Shown piece after piece: positions 1 through 15,300 of a stretch of 64,000 bases of DNA. Both the position numbers and the translations under genes were made by a program. The DNA is from Thermothelomyces thermophilus ATCC 42464 (lineage: Eukaryota; Ascomycota; Sordariomycetes; Sordariales; Chaetomiaceae). The DNA is taken from assembly GCF_000226095.1 (NCBI RefSeq), contig NC_016474.1, forward strand, positions 806,001 to 870,000, given 5' to 3'. Within the stretch, counting starts at the first letter, position 1; every line of letters begins with the position of its first letter. The notes below the pieces were generated by a model, which was not told the DNA's origin, did not search any database, and saw only the letters and a program-made list of their open reading frames with translations.

Positions 1-70
1 CGATGCACTCGGCATGCTAGCAATGAACGCCAACAGAACTGGTACAGTTCGTGGCAGACCGGTACCAAAC

Positions 71-1559
71 CTAGTGGCTCGGCGGCTGGCCACCATTGTC
101 TAATTCGAGTCAGCGACGCGAAGCCTTGAGGTAGATCATGCCGAGGCGAGTTCACACTTACGCGTATTGTACATCTGCTGGTTCGACTGGCCGTAAGGTG
201 ACGCGGGCGAGTAACTAGGATAGTTGTTGTACTCGGGGATCGGCTGCTGCATACCGGCCGGAGGCGGCCCTGCGTAGCGGGCCGGCTGGTAACCGATAGG
301 GGGCAGTTGGACTGTTCCCGAGCCGGGATAAGACGTCGGGGGTTGCGCAGCCTCCACGCCAGTTTGTGGATCTGTGTTTCCTCCGTTTTGGGCCGCCGCC
401 GCCGCCGCCGCAGCAGCAGCAGCCTGGCGCTGGCGCTCCTCCTCGGCAGCCGCAGCCTTGCGAGCTTCCTCCTCCTTCTTCTTGGCTTTCCACTCGCGGC
501 GAATATCCTTAAACACTAAGCAGTGTCATGACCACGTTAGCCGAGGCACAATCCAAGCCGCCCACCGCGGGGCCGGGGGGGAAGGGGGGAGAGGAGGGTG
601 GCGATCTAGGATAACCATGGAACTTACAATCTGGAGTACGCTTAGCACCGTGCCCCTGCATGGTCACATGGGCGTTGAGGTGGTTCAGAGTGCCATAGGC
701 CTTTTCGCATCCGTTGTAGCCACATTTGTACATGCGCTCGATTTCCTCATACCGCCTCCTGGGCCGCTTGTGCTGCTGTGCGCCAGGAATGGGGACGAAG
801 CTATAGACCTATAAAACACGGTCAGCACCTTGTAGGAATCCGCGCAGGCGATGGCCATGGCCCGGCGTATACGCCCAAAAGGCGCGAGACAAGTGCAGTT
901 TGAAAAAGGGAAAGCGGTGAGGAACAACAAGCAAGAGGACCTACCTGATGCGGACGACCAGGAGCGGCGGTGGTCGGAGGAGCCTGCTGGAATATGTGCG
1001 TTCCGGGAGTGATGTGACTGGCAGGCTGCTGACCGTAGCCACCCCAGTCGGGGCGAGGCTGTGTGTACAAGCCCGGGGTGCCCGGATGCTGGTACCCTTG
1101 AGACATGTCTGGGGGCGGGGCGGCATATGGAGGATATTGACTGTGAGTTGCATATGTCGGGCTTGCACCTGCAATGGAAGGATCTATAGGCAGAGCGCTG
1201 TCAGACTTGGCCTGCTCCGGCTGGGGATTCTGATGGCTGCGCCCATCTGGCAGAGGCATGGACGGACTTGTTGGTGTCTGCGGCATCCCGCCACCGCTCC
1301 CGGGAGGGTTGCTGGCGGGGTGGTAGGAGCGCTGCATGTCTGGGAACGTGGCCGACCTCGAAGTTGTCGGATACACGCTATATTCCGAGGTAGGAGTGGC
1401 CGAGTTGGAGTAGCTGGCTGACCGCGCCTCCGGCTGTGTCGCGTACTGAGCAGCAGATGCCGGATCTACAGGTTCCGCCTTAGACTGCGTGTCGCCGACG
1501 ACACTGGGATGGGGCGAAGGCAAACCTGACTGCGAATACTCGGGGGCGGCGCGCTCCAT
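71..1559 (-). CDS. con7: C2H2 transcription factor Con7
   Basis: Nuclear zinc-finger regulator; in Magnaporthe the family controls conidium and appressorium morphogenesis and cell-wall genes. Exons are 1559-945, 808-628, 515-162 and 99-71, giving 392 aa in frame. The N-terminal 205 residues are rich in Ser, Pro, Gln and Tyr. Exon 2 opens with VYSFVPIPGAQQHKRPRRRY, the family signature, followed by one C-x4-C-x12-H-x5-H finger (about residues 234-258). A basic/acidic helical region (FKDIRREWKAKKKEEE), an Ala run and a Pro/Tyr-rich tail follow. The last exon is only 29 nt and restores an ending in NGGQPPSH. The start is uncertain: codons upstream of 1559 stay open for at least 60 nt (reading DPFQSL just before the Met), so a further 5' exon is likely. 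The 5' side faces about 10 kb without a recognised gene. Confidence 0.85.
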
Positions 1560-4500
1560 TAGGGATTGAAAGGGATCCTGAGTCGGGGTACAGGATAAGA
1601 ACGTCTGCTCGACACGCGGCGGTGCCTCTCGCTCAAGCGTAATCCAAGGATGCGTAAATGATTAGGGAGGCGCAGACGGGAGTGAGTTGTGGTGGAGTGT
1701 TCAAGACGAGACCTTGGCGGTTCACGTCGGTAGTGGTCCGGCTGGAAAGACGCGAGGTGGTTTTTTTTTGGCTGGTGAGGCAGGGCCTTGGATTTATTTG
1801 ATGGAGTCCCACCTGGCGGCAGCACCCAAGATGGTTGGTAGGTGGAGAGGGGGTGTGTGTCAAGAGGCGAGGTGGAGAGAGGCCGGAGGGGACCAGCACT
1901 AATTTAGTCGTGCAGGCCCGGACAAGAATAGGCTGGGTGGGTTTCTGGTTGCTGGCGAGTTGGGGTGGTGCACGCGCAGTGATATTCCGCGAAGCGATTA
2001 GCGTGCGATCTGGGGCGCGCTAACGAGCTAGTCAAGCACCAGAGCCGCAGCGACGTAGTTGTAAAGTTTAGTTCCCGGGACCCGACGATTTGGTCGCAAA
2101 CGTGAGGCGCACGGGGGGTTCCTTCGTGCAGTGGCCCGCCAGGTTTAGATCAGCCGGCGACGTGCCGTAAAATGCCTGTAATGGGAGGGACGCAAAAATT
2201 TGGTCGGGGAAAATTCGAGTCTAGTGCGGGACCGAGGGTGATTTTATAACTGAAGTGGGGGTGGGAGAGAGGAGGGAAATTGGGATGGGGTCGATGCTCG
2301 ATGCGCTGTGCGGAACAGGGTACTCATTTGGTCTTCCAGGCCCAGGGGGAACTCAGGTGCCCACCGTCACCGTCACGCTTGCCCACGCTGCTGAGGAGGG
2401 GCTGATTTTACGAGTGGAGCCCGATGCCCTTTACAAGGTTCTGGGCCTAGCGAATGAGGGCGGTTGTGATGATGACGGGGAACGCTGGCCGCTCGACGAG
2501 AAGTGCGCTGAATAGAGAGGGACTGGCAAAGGGCGGAAAATAACGTGAGACGGCAAGAAACCTCGCCCGCCGGATCTCGAGAGCCGGGGCATGTTCAAGC
2601 ACCCACCACCCAGATTCCTCGACCAACCATGAGCAGACTAAATAGTCGTGGTGCACACATCCATGCCTGATTCAATGGTTGTATACTTCCCTTTCTGTTT
2701 TCATTTGTCTTGCCACGACTCGAAAACGCGTCACGACTTTTGGTCGATCGTGTTAAATGGCCAGCTCTTTGCTCAGGCGACCTTTTTGGCGTTCTCGATT
2801 CCACGGGCTTGGTCGCCGAACGGCTGCAGCAGTCTCGACTAATAAGCATGACCCAATTCCTCGGAGGATAGCGGTAGCCATACGGTTGGGAATCTGATTC
2901 CCTCCCCAATGGCGCAACCCCACCAAGCGTTGCCTTAAGGAGAGAGCCCAGATGCCTAACGCGTTCTGGCAACCCCACAGCTGATCGTTCCCATCCCGCT
3001 GGTTCCAGGCTTCACTGTCGCGAAGAACTCGAGAGGGTGGAGGGTCCATTTGTTTCGAGGCCAAACTGAAAGGCGCAGTACGGCATCCGATCTCAGCATT
3101 CCGCACCACAGCCCACATCCCGGATATCTCTTTTTAATTTTGGCGTTTCGTCATGGGAACTGCAGCGCATTATCTCGGGGCCAAGTGGACTGTGGACTGA
3201 TGAGTTGATGGGGTAGATGTGGGTTAACACCAAAGCAGTTAGCTCATTGGATCTGCATGGCTAAATTCAGCAGGGATGCTGCTGCGACGCCGCAAAAGAC
3301 GGAATTACCTGCCAGAGAAGACCTGTCCGAGAATCTCCACATTTGCACTGACGCTTCTGTTTATGACTCGCGCGCAAACCTCAGGGCTCGAGGCCTGACG
3401 CGAGGTCTGCGGCGTATCGGATTGTCGGCACTGTGGTGAGTGTAGAAGACTTACCCGACTCGGCTACCTTAGTTGTGTACTCTGGCATCTAGACACCTTA
3501 CCCATGACTACGATACTGTGCACTTACTGATGCTGTTGCCAGGCCAAGCTCGGAGTGCAGCTGCACCGTGTGTGTGCGTTACACAGGCTATTCGACAAGC
3601 AATTCCGTGACATGGGCTTTTTTTTCCCGGGCAACAAGCATTGTTTCTGTGCCTGGACCGTGCGTCTGATCCTCGCCATCAATCTCCTGCTCTTGAAGGG
3701 TAAAAAGTCCAGGAGCGGGCGGCATGTGGGAGCTCGGAGCAAGCGAGAGGAGTGGCGACCAGCCGCCCATTAACTGGCAAGGGGGGTTCTCCGCCAGTCC
3801 AGCTTGACTCCAGCTCTTCTCCACTCAGGTGGAAACCAAAATGCGAAAGATGTCAACAAGGGTTGCCACACCCCTCCAAAGCCATGCGTCGCCAGCAACG
3901 TCCTGCGTAGTCTGTCTCATTCATCCCCAAGAAAGCAGGGTTCGTAGATGTCGTAGTAACTCGTTGTTGGACGCTAGTAGTGTATTCCGCATTCGTAATT
4001 GGAGCGCTCCCGCTTAAGGTTTGGCAGTCGTGATTGCAATGTTGTGGCTGGGTTACGTGAGAACCCGAGGATGATGTGAAGAGGACTTCCCAAGTCCGCC
4101 ATCGGGTCGCCATGCGCATCTGGGTAGTTAGTGGGTCGCCGCATCGTATGTTCTGGGGTACAGTTGCGATGATTCGCACTTCACCTTTACTAGCTCGCGT
4201 AGTGGAGCCAGACTGTTCCTTACCCAGTGGCGGACTAATCACAGTACTAGTGTACGTTACACGCAGTAGGCAAGTACTTGGAATACCTTTGTTCCTGCGA
4301 GTGTTTGTCTTCATCAAGCAGATGCTCTCGAAGCTCAGAGATCTTCCACCTGTGAGACTGGTTGGTTCATTCACCCGCTAAACTCGACGGTTGGGATTGC
4401 AGTAACAAAAGCGGAAATTTGCGCAGCGAGAAGGCCAATGAGACACCCATTCCCGAAGGGCCGCCCTACCTTACCTACATTACACCCGTACTGTGTATTC

Positions 4501-7500
4501 CGTACGGCTTTGGAAAAACGCTTAGCGATTGACAGACCAGGTCGCAATCCTGAACGTGTTCGTCATTCCGACATCGTTGCGCGGTCACCGTCCGATAGAG
4601 GATACAACGCCCGCAGCACTGTGCATGCAGTGAGGGAACGCGGACCGTTGGTTTAGAGTTTAGGCCTTGTCGAGCTGCGGCGAGACTAAAATGGCAGAAG
4701 AGAGGGATCTTGACCCGAAAATCTGGGGGAGTTTGGCCCGAACGGGAGCAGCAGGGAACTGCCGGTACGGAGGTACACTGTAGTGTAGTGCGGACGGATC
4801 AATTTCTCCGTAGTGTAAGATAACACTGCGGAGTAGACGCTACTCTTTCACATTTGGGCGCCGCCGCCAACTCTAGTGTACGCTAATTTTCATGGATGAT
4901 AAATGGCGCCCCTAGCAGGGGTTGTTGGTGGGATAGTGTAGTGTATGTAATCCGTAGTTCCAAAGTAGTGTCGATGATCGGCCGTCAGGGTTCAAATCTT
5001 GCCAGTACGCTACACTAGTTCCCGTCCCGCTGGCACCGCACTGGAGTACTAGGCCTTCTCCAGCCGGTCCGAAACCGATCCAAAACACGCGAGCGTTGTT
5101 CGACATTAAGGTGGTAGTGCAAGTCCTTCTGCAAAGGAATGCAGCAGCACATACAAAACAAACATATCAAAGGTCTACATATTTCCAGTACCATGCTCGG
5201 AATGACGTGGTAGTACTAGTAGTATAGTGTTACACTACACCAACGTTCTACAGGGGTGGCAATATTGCATTGCAGGGCGTACGGTGTGTCCATCGGCTCC
5301 ATCGGCCGATGATCTGAGCCAGTCCTTGGAAGATGTGAGAGGGACGCCAGTATTTCGAAAAGCCGGGTGCTTGAGGCAATCTGGTGGAAGGTCCATTATG
5401 TCTCGGTGATCTGGCAATGTTTTTGTGTTGGCGGACCCGAAGATTTGGATGCACTAAAAGCGGGGAGATTTCGAGGGGGCGACAGTTGCCGAGCCCGACT
5501 TTTAGGTCTGTAATTTTAAGCACAGCGAGACAGCTACGTAAGGTGGTAAGGATAGGCGAAGCCAATGTGGGCCTGCAAATCGTCTACTCTTTACGGGAAG
5601 GAAGACATATTAGAGACGCGGACAGAGACGAATGCACTAGTAGTAAGTCTGTTCCGCACATGAGGAGGCCAAGCAGAGGTGATCCTGCCAGGTACTAACT
5701 TTCGAACCCTCAGACTTGGCCGTGTCTGACCGACTAACGTCACAATGAGCTCGCCACGTGCTGAATTGCTAGCGGCGAACAAGGGTAAGCAAGGTCTATA
5801 CATGCGGAGTACGGATTACTAGTTACCACATTGCTACACTACAATAGTGTGTAAGATACACACCCACCCGTAGTGTACTAATGTAATAAAAGTCATCGCC
5901 GCCTGGATGTTCGCCCCTTAGTGGCTTGGCGCTCGGTAAACTCGCTAATTGGCCATTCCAGTCGCCGTGCTGGCTGACTTGCTTGCTGTATGTATAGTAC
6001 ATAGTATGTACGGACGTACTGTATGTACATACGTACTTTTGTTCCCATTAACTTCGCGGACTTTGCGGTGTAGCAACAGCTTCGGTCACAGTGAACCCTA
6101 TAACTGCTCCATACTCTACTGTTTGCACTCCTTTTATTCCTGGTAGGCGAGCCAGGGGAGGGTAAGGTCTTCTCCGGTGCCCCGATGTGGCTGCAGCGTC
6201 ACGGACTGATTCGAGAGGGGAGTATACCCGCGACGCGGCATGAATCTGGGCGAGCCTAGACCCTTCAGGACCTCGAGTGTACATAGAAGTACTTTTGCGC
6301 ACCGAGTTCGCAGTATGACCAGGGCAACGTTGCGGTGAACGGGCTTGAGGCGGCAGGACCTTTCCTGAGGGGCGACGGCCGGATCCAGAAGAACGGATTT
6401 GGAGGCAAGCAGCGATGCTGCAAGGATAATGCAACCGATAACCGGGAGAGTTGTCACTGGGACCGATGGCGGTGCCGCAGCCCGCAAAATATTCCGCTCA
6501 TCCCAGAGTACGCAACAGTGCTGCAGCGCAGGTTGCCATCGAAGGTTTGCCCGAGCAAGCCCCGTTTAGGCTACATCTGTATAGGCTGGCTAACCGAGGC
6601 AAGGGACGGGGACTGTTGCAGACCTTGCTCGACACTTAAAACGCAAACTAACGGACAGCACCAGGTTCCTGAATTCTTGTGAGAAGGATGCCCAAGTCTG
6701 CATTCACATTCCAGCATTGCAGAACATCTATGCAAAACGAGCAGCCCCAGCGATCAAGCCTAGTGAAATACGCTTCCTTATTACAAGTACTAGTACTTCC
6801 GTCTACTAACTAGTGCGGATTACCACTCCGTGGCAATCTTGTTGTGATCGCTGATGGAAAGAGGGGGGTTCTGCGCAGTTCTCGGGACGCAGCGGCAGGG
6901 GTGCACGTGATTACGAGGTGGCAGAGATACTCCGTGCCGGTATTTCCATTCGAACTTCGAGACGGCTGTCCTCTCTCCCCCCGCTTGTGAGAACGGAACT
7001 CCCCTTTCTTCGATTCTGTCTACTGTGTAAGCGACATCGCGCAAGAGGCAGGGGTGTCTGTAAATTGCCTACCTACTCCAATGTTTTAACTTTTTGTAAG
7101 ACGTTTGTAATATTTTCTCGTTGCTACTATGATAGTGTAGTGTAGGCCTGGTCACGATATCGCGCACGTTTTCGGCTTTTTCGGCAAATTGCAGGGCTGC
7201 CTTGTTCCGTATTCGTCCTTGAGAACAAAAGTCTGTTCAGAGGGGCCGGAGGTGTGCCACTGCTATCTTTGGAAGCGGTGTCTCGCCTCAGCACCCAGCA
7301 GATGCGCTCTCCTCTCTGACACGCTCGAAAGGCCATCCAGCGGAGGGAGACGTCCTCGAGGGAATGCGGGTGAGAAAATCAGCAGTGGGCAGGCTCGGCC
7401 GGGGATCCCGGGCGCTGGGATATACAAGGCCGGGCACGGCGTCTGATTCGACGAAACGAGTAAAGGACGCTATCACGAGCCATATGGGCCCCACCAGACC

Positions 7501-10500
7501 TCGCTTGCCCGGACGGTTTTGGGACACCTGATGATTGGGGCTTCCCTGTTCATCTGCAGAGCCGCTGCGGACCTGGCCGAGAATGTCCTTCGTTGCGGCT
7601 TGCCCTGGGTATTCCGACCCTTCGCCCGAGACAATGTTTACCACAGCTAAGAAAAGTGGAACTACCTCGGCGGCTGAAGACGCGATCATCTCAGCATTGC
7701 GGCCAAGCCGTACCGCCCGCTGGTCGTGTTGATCACAGCGAGGTCAGATTCCCCCCCCTCCCTCTTCCGCAAGGCGGTGTCAAAAATAAGAAGGTCCTTG
7801 CAGGAGAAAGCGAGGTCTGTGTGCACCCGCAGGGTACGCTCAACGCGCAAAATTCAACACCTAATGTTGGTTATTAGTTACTATACAAAGTACGCCCGCT
7901 ACAGCCTAGTCTGTATATTAGGCACCTACTAAAAAAACACAGTACTCAGAGCGCAAAAAGGTACTGTACGGGTACCCTGTACGGAACAAGTATTTCAAAC
8001 ATCGTAAGAGCACGTCAATACACACGCGCCTTGGAACCGCAGAGAGCCGCGCATACTGTGGAAGGCTTGCAAGGCCCTTGAGAACTACGGAACGGATCCC
8101 GGTGTTGAGGCGACGAAAGCGAGCTCGTGAGAGACAAGGTAGATGTGACGGCTCTGTTGGTCATGTATATAGCGTACACCGTATGTATTTGGTATACCGA
8201 ATGTCTGTGATCCGAACGTGGTGCGAAGTTCATGCGGCTGTCACGACGGCTCGCCCTGGCGTCATGCAATCATGTTTCGCACGTGTCGTTGTGGTAGCGC
8301 GAGATCTTAGTCTCGAGCCAACTGATGCAACTGTTTCGTTGCCGCCGGCTGCCCAAAAGGAGCTGCTGCATCTGCTCCCTCTGGCCCTCCCTTGCAGTCT
8401 CTCCCCGGACCTCACGCCATCGACGTCATGGGTCAGCAGCGTGTTGCGTTGCGTTCAAGACACTTTTTGAGCCATTTGTGCAACAGTACCGGGCACCTGG
8501 TAAGCTTGTTCCAACTCTCTATTTTCCAGCCACCTTTTCAGTTCTTGCTACGGGCTTGCTGCGCGGTGTATTGTACGTACATACATAAATAGATACATAC
8601 ACATACCTTACATACCTCCATAACGGATATCAATACCGCTACACCACGCGTAGTGTATGTGGGCACATACATACCTAGTATGAAGGGATGGCCAACGATC
8701 ATGCACAGCTCGATCAAAGCGAGAGGGCGACCAACCACTTCAGCCAAACACGGATGCCCTTCCCCCTCCTCTCCTTCCCCCCACCACGATGTCCTCGGGC
8801 AAGCTCTGCTTGGCAGTGGTGCTTCACCGTCATTTCCTCCCTCTCACTGGTTGGGGTGTGCCCCCTTATTAAGACAGCCTCTCTGCGTATGTTTTGCATG
8901 CTAACTTAGTATGGAGACACCCTCCTTGGAATCCGCAGATGCCTTTGCATGCCTCCGCTGGAGGGCCAGGCATGATACGTTCTTGGTCTGATGCGCACCC
9001 TTCGCCCGGCCATACGCATTGCAAATAATGTACAAAAGACAGTGCTGCCAGCCATGTGCTGGCTGGTCAGAACCCCACTCAATCGCAGCGCATGGCCCCG
9101 AAGCAATTCCGGGTAACGACTGCAGCTGCAGTAACAAGAAGATGGGATGCTGAAGATCCACCAAGACAGTGGTCGAGCCAAGAAAATAAACGCATGTTGC
9201 TCTGGTTAGGAACGAAACGAAGGGCACTTTCCACGCGATTGCGACCGCGACCAGCAAAGCATTGGACAGCGGCCTCGAACCCTGGCCCTGGTTCGTGAGG
9301 GGGAAGGGAAGAGGGGGGTTGGAGAGAGAGAAAGGTGAGGACAGTCCAGGCTTTCCGCTACCCCATCCCAGCATCGACCAGATGGAGGGAGCAAATTTCA
9401 CCGAAATCACCGTCGACAGCATGCCACGCATTCGCTCGGCAAGATTGCTCGGCCGAATGCTGACACTGGCACCGTCTCATGCACTCACCCCCTTGTGGCA
9501 TCCAACCTCCCAAACCGGAACACCTCCCCCCCTTCCTCTTCCCCTCCATCTCTCCCCTTGCCCGCTGTTTTATTTCTCCCTTTTCGTTTCGTTCATTTCC
9601 CTTTTTGAAAACTGTACAGATTCCTAGACACCAACTGGTTTGCGTTACCAGTCCAGTGTGGCGCCACATCGATCAAATTCTGCATGGTCCCTGCGTGTGC
9701 CTTTCGCCCGCCGATAACCTGTTTTACGTTCCCTCTGAGGGTGAGGCGACAAAGGGTCTGACGAATTGATAATGGGCGCAGGACAAGTGAGCGATGGTGG
9801 AGAAATAGTTCGTCGATCTGGGCCAGTTCTGAGCATTGAGCTATGCCGGGGGGGAGGGCGCGGTGTCCACCACCTGGCAGATCTTCAGTGCTAACCCGAA
9901 GCTATCAAGTCTTGCGCGGGTGCAAGAGGAGAAAGAAGCCTTGCCTTGAAGGCAGTCGGCCATTGCACTCATTCTTTCCTAGTATGGATTTCACTACAGT
10001 ACACCTACACGATACCTAAGGCACGCACACGCCACTGCATGAGGCACCCAGCCTTGTTGAGCATGACGGAAAGAGCGAGCCTTGTTGTGCGAAGTAGTTG
10101 TAGAAGCAGCCGCCGATCTCAGCGTCAGCATGATTCATACCAACGGCCCATCGCAAGCAAGACTGTAAGCAGGTGTATCTCACAAGGAAACTTCTTGGCA
10201 GAGTCCCGTCCATGGATACGCGGCCTTTTTTCCTCGTGCAGAGTAGCGTACGGGCACGGAATGGGTAAACCGAGTGCCTCGCTAGACCATTTTTAAGTTG
10301 TCAAGCATCATTTTTGTCTTAGAAGATGCTTTGTATCAGGTATTGCGGCAATACGGACTTTGAGAAATAAGCTGCCCTCCGCTTGACGAATTGTTGATGC
10401 CGAAGGAGTCCGCCAGCTCTACCGCAGACTGCAGAAACTGGCCCTGACATTCTCGGTTCTTAACCTCTTCGACAACCCATCCTGCTCCCCTTCTTCAACA

Positions 10501-12090
10501 AGAACAACTCGCACCCCTTTTCTCCTCCTTTCCCCTTTTAATATTCCCTCCTGTCTGCCGCAACATACTCTGTACATAGAGAATACCAGCTCCTCCCCCC
10601 AAACTTCTCCTGTTTAACAAAACGAAACAAAGAACGAAAACAGAAAAACAAAATTAACTGCGACTACCCCATCATGTGTATTTACAAGTACACTACTGTT
10701 TGAACGTAGCACGACGAAAGAGAGTTGATCGAGACATAGAGTACAATACAAACCCAGTCACTATAACCGGCCCCCCTCCTCCCCATGTTGAATACCCACT
10801 CAAGATCAGCAAAAGCAGACCGCCGCCGATAGCGGACTTCGGACCGCGGCCGCCCCCGTCCCTCCAGTGTGCCCAAAGGGTCCACCGATCTTCCAGGAAC
10901 ATACTGTGTAGAAGGGGGGTCGCCGGACCGAGGAGCAAACAACAACCACCCGGGGGGTGGGTATGTTAAACAAGAAGACAACAAGCCGAACATCCGGGGG
11001 CTAATTTCCCTCCCTTGCCTCGTCCCATCTTGCCCCGGACGGAACCCCCGGCGGGCCAGAGCACCAGCCCGGGTCCGTGTGTTCCCAATGGGAAAAGATG
11101 CTATATCTGGAAACGGAGAAAGACAAGGACGGAACTCCGAGACGGAAAGCCACCGTCTGAGAGCAGCAAAAAAAAAAAAAAAAAATACCTATGCCCCCCG
11201 TCTGTCGACGACCTCCGTGGTCCTCCAGGGCGCTTCCGTCCCGAGGTATACCCAGCCGGGATCTTGATGTAATATCTCGTTCGTCAGAGGTTGGCATTCT
11301 TCCCCATGGCTTGTATCTCAGGTTCGGCAAAACCAGGCAGCTGTTCACGTGCTACTGGGCGCCGAGAAACGGTTCCACAATCAGCGAGCAGCAGAGCTGA
11401 CCGACATCCGCGGCATTTGAGACCTAGAAACGTAGGTGTTTTCGTTTTTTCAAGTTGATACTTTGCTCATATTAATCTACATAAATGACTACCCGTCATC
11501 ATCAATCGGACTAGACAAACAGGAACTGCCTCCGTCAACCGAGGCTACCTCAACCTATCTAGATCAGAGCCCCCCCTAAGACACCCTTCCCGTGTCTCCA
11601 AGGATGAACTTTTGTGCTCTCCAGGAAGGCCGAGGCCGACCAACAACAGGAAAGATGGTCAGCTAAGTGACGAGCTCAACGGTTTCATAATGAACTCCGT
11701 CTTCCATGTCAATGACCATCATCGCCGATGATGGAGGCCGCCACGACTTATGACGATCGGCCGATGCGAACCTAACGGTATGTGATGTGAAGGCCCTGTG
11801 TGTAAGCTTTTTCGACCGCGAGGTTTCCAAAGAGGATCTTCTCTCCTCCCGTCGTCGGCGAAACCTGATACGCATCAGGAAAAAAGCTATACCGTCCCGG
11901 TCTGTAACGACGACACAAAAACCCACAATAAACACTGGCCACTAAAGCCACGAAACGATCCTCTAAGCCGAACCCTCTACGCGAAACGCCGTGGTGACCG
12001 AATGCCCAATGCCACTGGTCGAGAAACCAGCCACGAGAGATCTGGATCGTGCCGAACGCTTACGGCACCTCTCAGCTGTTTTGACTTGCT
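1560..12090. other. long gene-free region upstream of con7
   Basis: About 10.5 kb lies between the con7 start and the 3' end of dbp2. Open frames are short (at most about 176 codons), lack recognisable domains and do not connect through credible splice sites. The first few hundred bases probably hold the con7 promoter, leader and perhaps a first exon. The segment from about 4.7 to 8.7 kb carries a cluster of TAGTGTA/TACACTA motifs. No transposon ends, tRNA or rRNA were recognised. Base composition is not the extreme AT richness of heavily RIP-mutated DNA. Confidence 0.6.
11168..11185. repeat. poly-A tract, 18 nt
   Basis: An uninterrupted run of 18 A lies in the gene-free region. There is no upstream coding sequence or target duplication that would mark it as the tail of a retroposed copy. 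Confidence 0.9.
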
Positions 12091-14540
<2,450 letters not shown>

Positions 14541-15300
14541 GCTTATTATGCTTGGCCGATGCGAATGCCGACAGTCGGTCGAGGGGATGTGTGAAGCGTG
14601 ATGGATGCGCTGACGACGTGGCTCACTTTGGAAACCGGCTGCGCGTGTTGAGCGGTAGTGTCGCGATGATGAATCTGCCCGGAAGAGGTAATGGCGACCT
14701 GATCAACGAGAAACGGCACGCCCAAAATAGGAATGCGTCGCGAATCCGTCGAGGATCTTGGTATCGCGCTCAAAAATGAAATGAGCGGGGTGAGCCTTGA
14801 GATGGGCAGAGTGTTCGATCGAGTAGGAAGAAGATGAAGAGAGGAAGCTTTTCGGCGAAGCGAAAATCTTTGTCCACTAAATAAAAGCAAAAGGCATCGA
14901 GAAGTCGCCTCCCAGCAATTTTCTCTGGGTCCCTGGGCATTGGTTGGCGGCCAGGCCAGAAAATATTTTGCAGGCAGGCACCCCTGTCAGCTGGCAGCCG
15001 GGATAAATAGCGATAAGGCAGATAAAGGCTTGGCATCCTCAAACAACGCCTGAGGCAGTTAAGTGCAGCCAGGAAACAAGGGCGATGCCTTGTGTGGGGA
15101 TTACAAGGAGTACATTCTATAAGGTACTCTGCAATCCGAACTCTATATGAATGTATGTATGTACGCTCTGTACTACAGAGTCCATGAAGTACTAACAATA
15201 CTGGTGTATATATGCGGGTTTTGTCAAGCATCTTGATTTCCCGATCCTACTGCTCTCGTAGCACACTTGCATGCAAGTACGGAACACATTGTTCCTTTTT
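14541..15300. other. intergenic: dbp2 promoter side and thi20 3' side
   Basis: This 760-bp spacer lies between two genes on the same strand. It includes the dbp2 5' leader and promoter and the 3' region of the thiamine gene. Short TGTATGTATGTACG-type stretches occur near 15150-15170. No gene or structured RNA is visible. Confidence 0.5.

Noticed and set aside
3853-4374. 173-codon open frame on the minus strand in the gene-free region
   Set aside because: No domain, random-looking composition, no credible splice partners.
4985-5000. GGTTCAAATC, a perfect tRNA B-box-like string
   Set aside because: The T-stem does not pair (2 of 5 positions fail) and no matching A box or acceptor stem is present upstream.
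8901-9431. 176-codon open frame on the minus strand
   Set aside because: No recognisable domain; overlapping frames of similar length on both strands suggest chance in GC-balanced DNA.
11168-11185. Poly-A tract as a retroposon tail
   Set aside because: No element body or target duplication found next to it.
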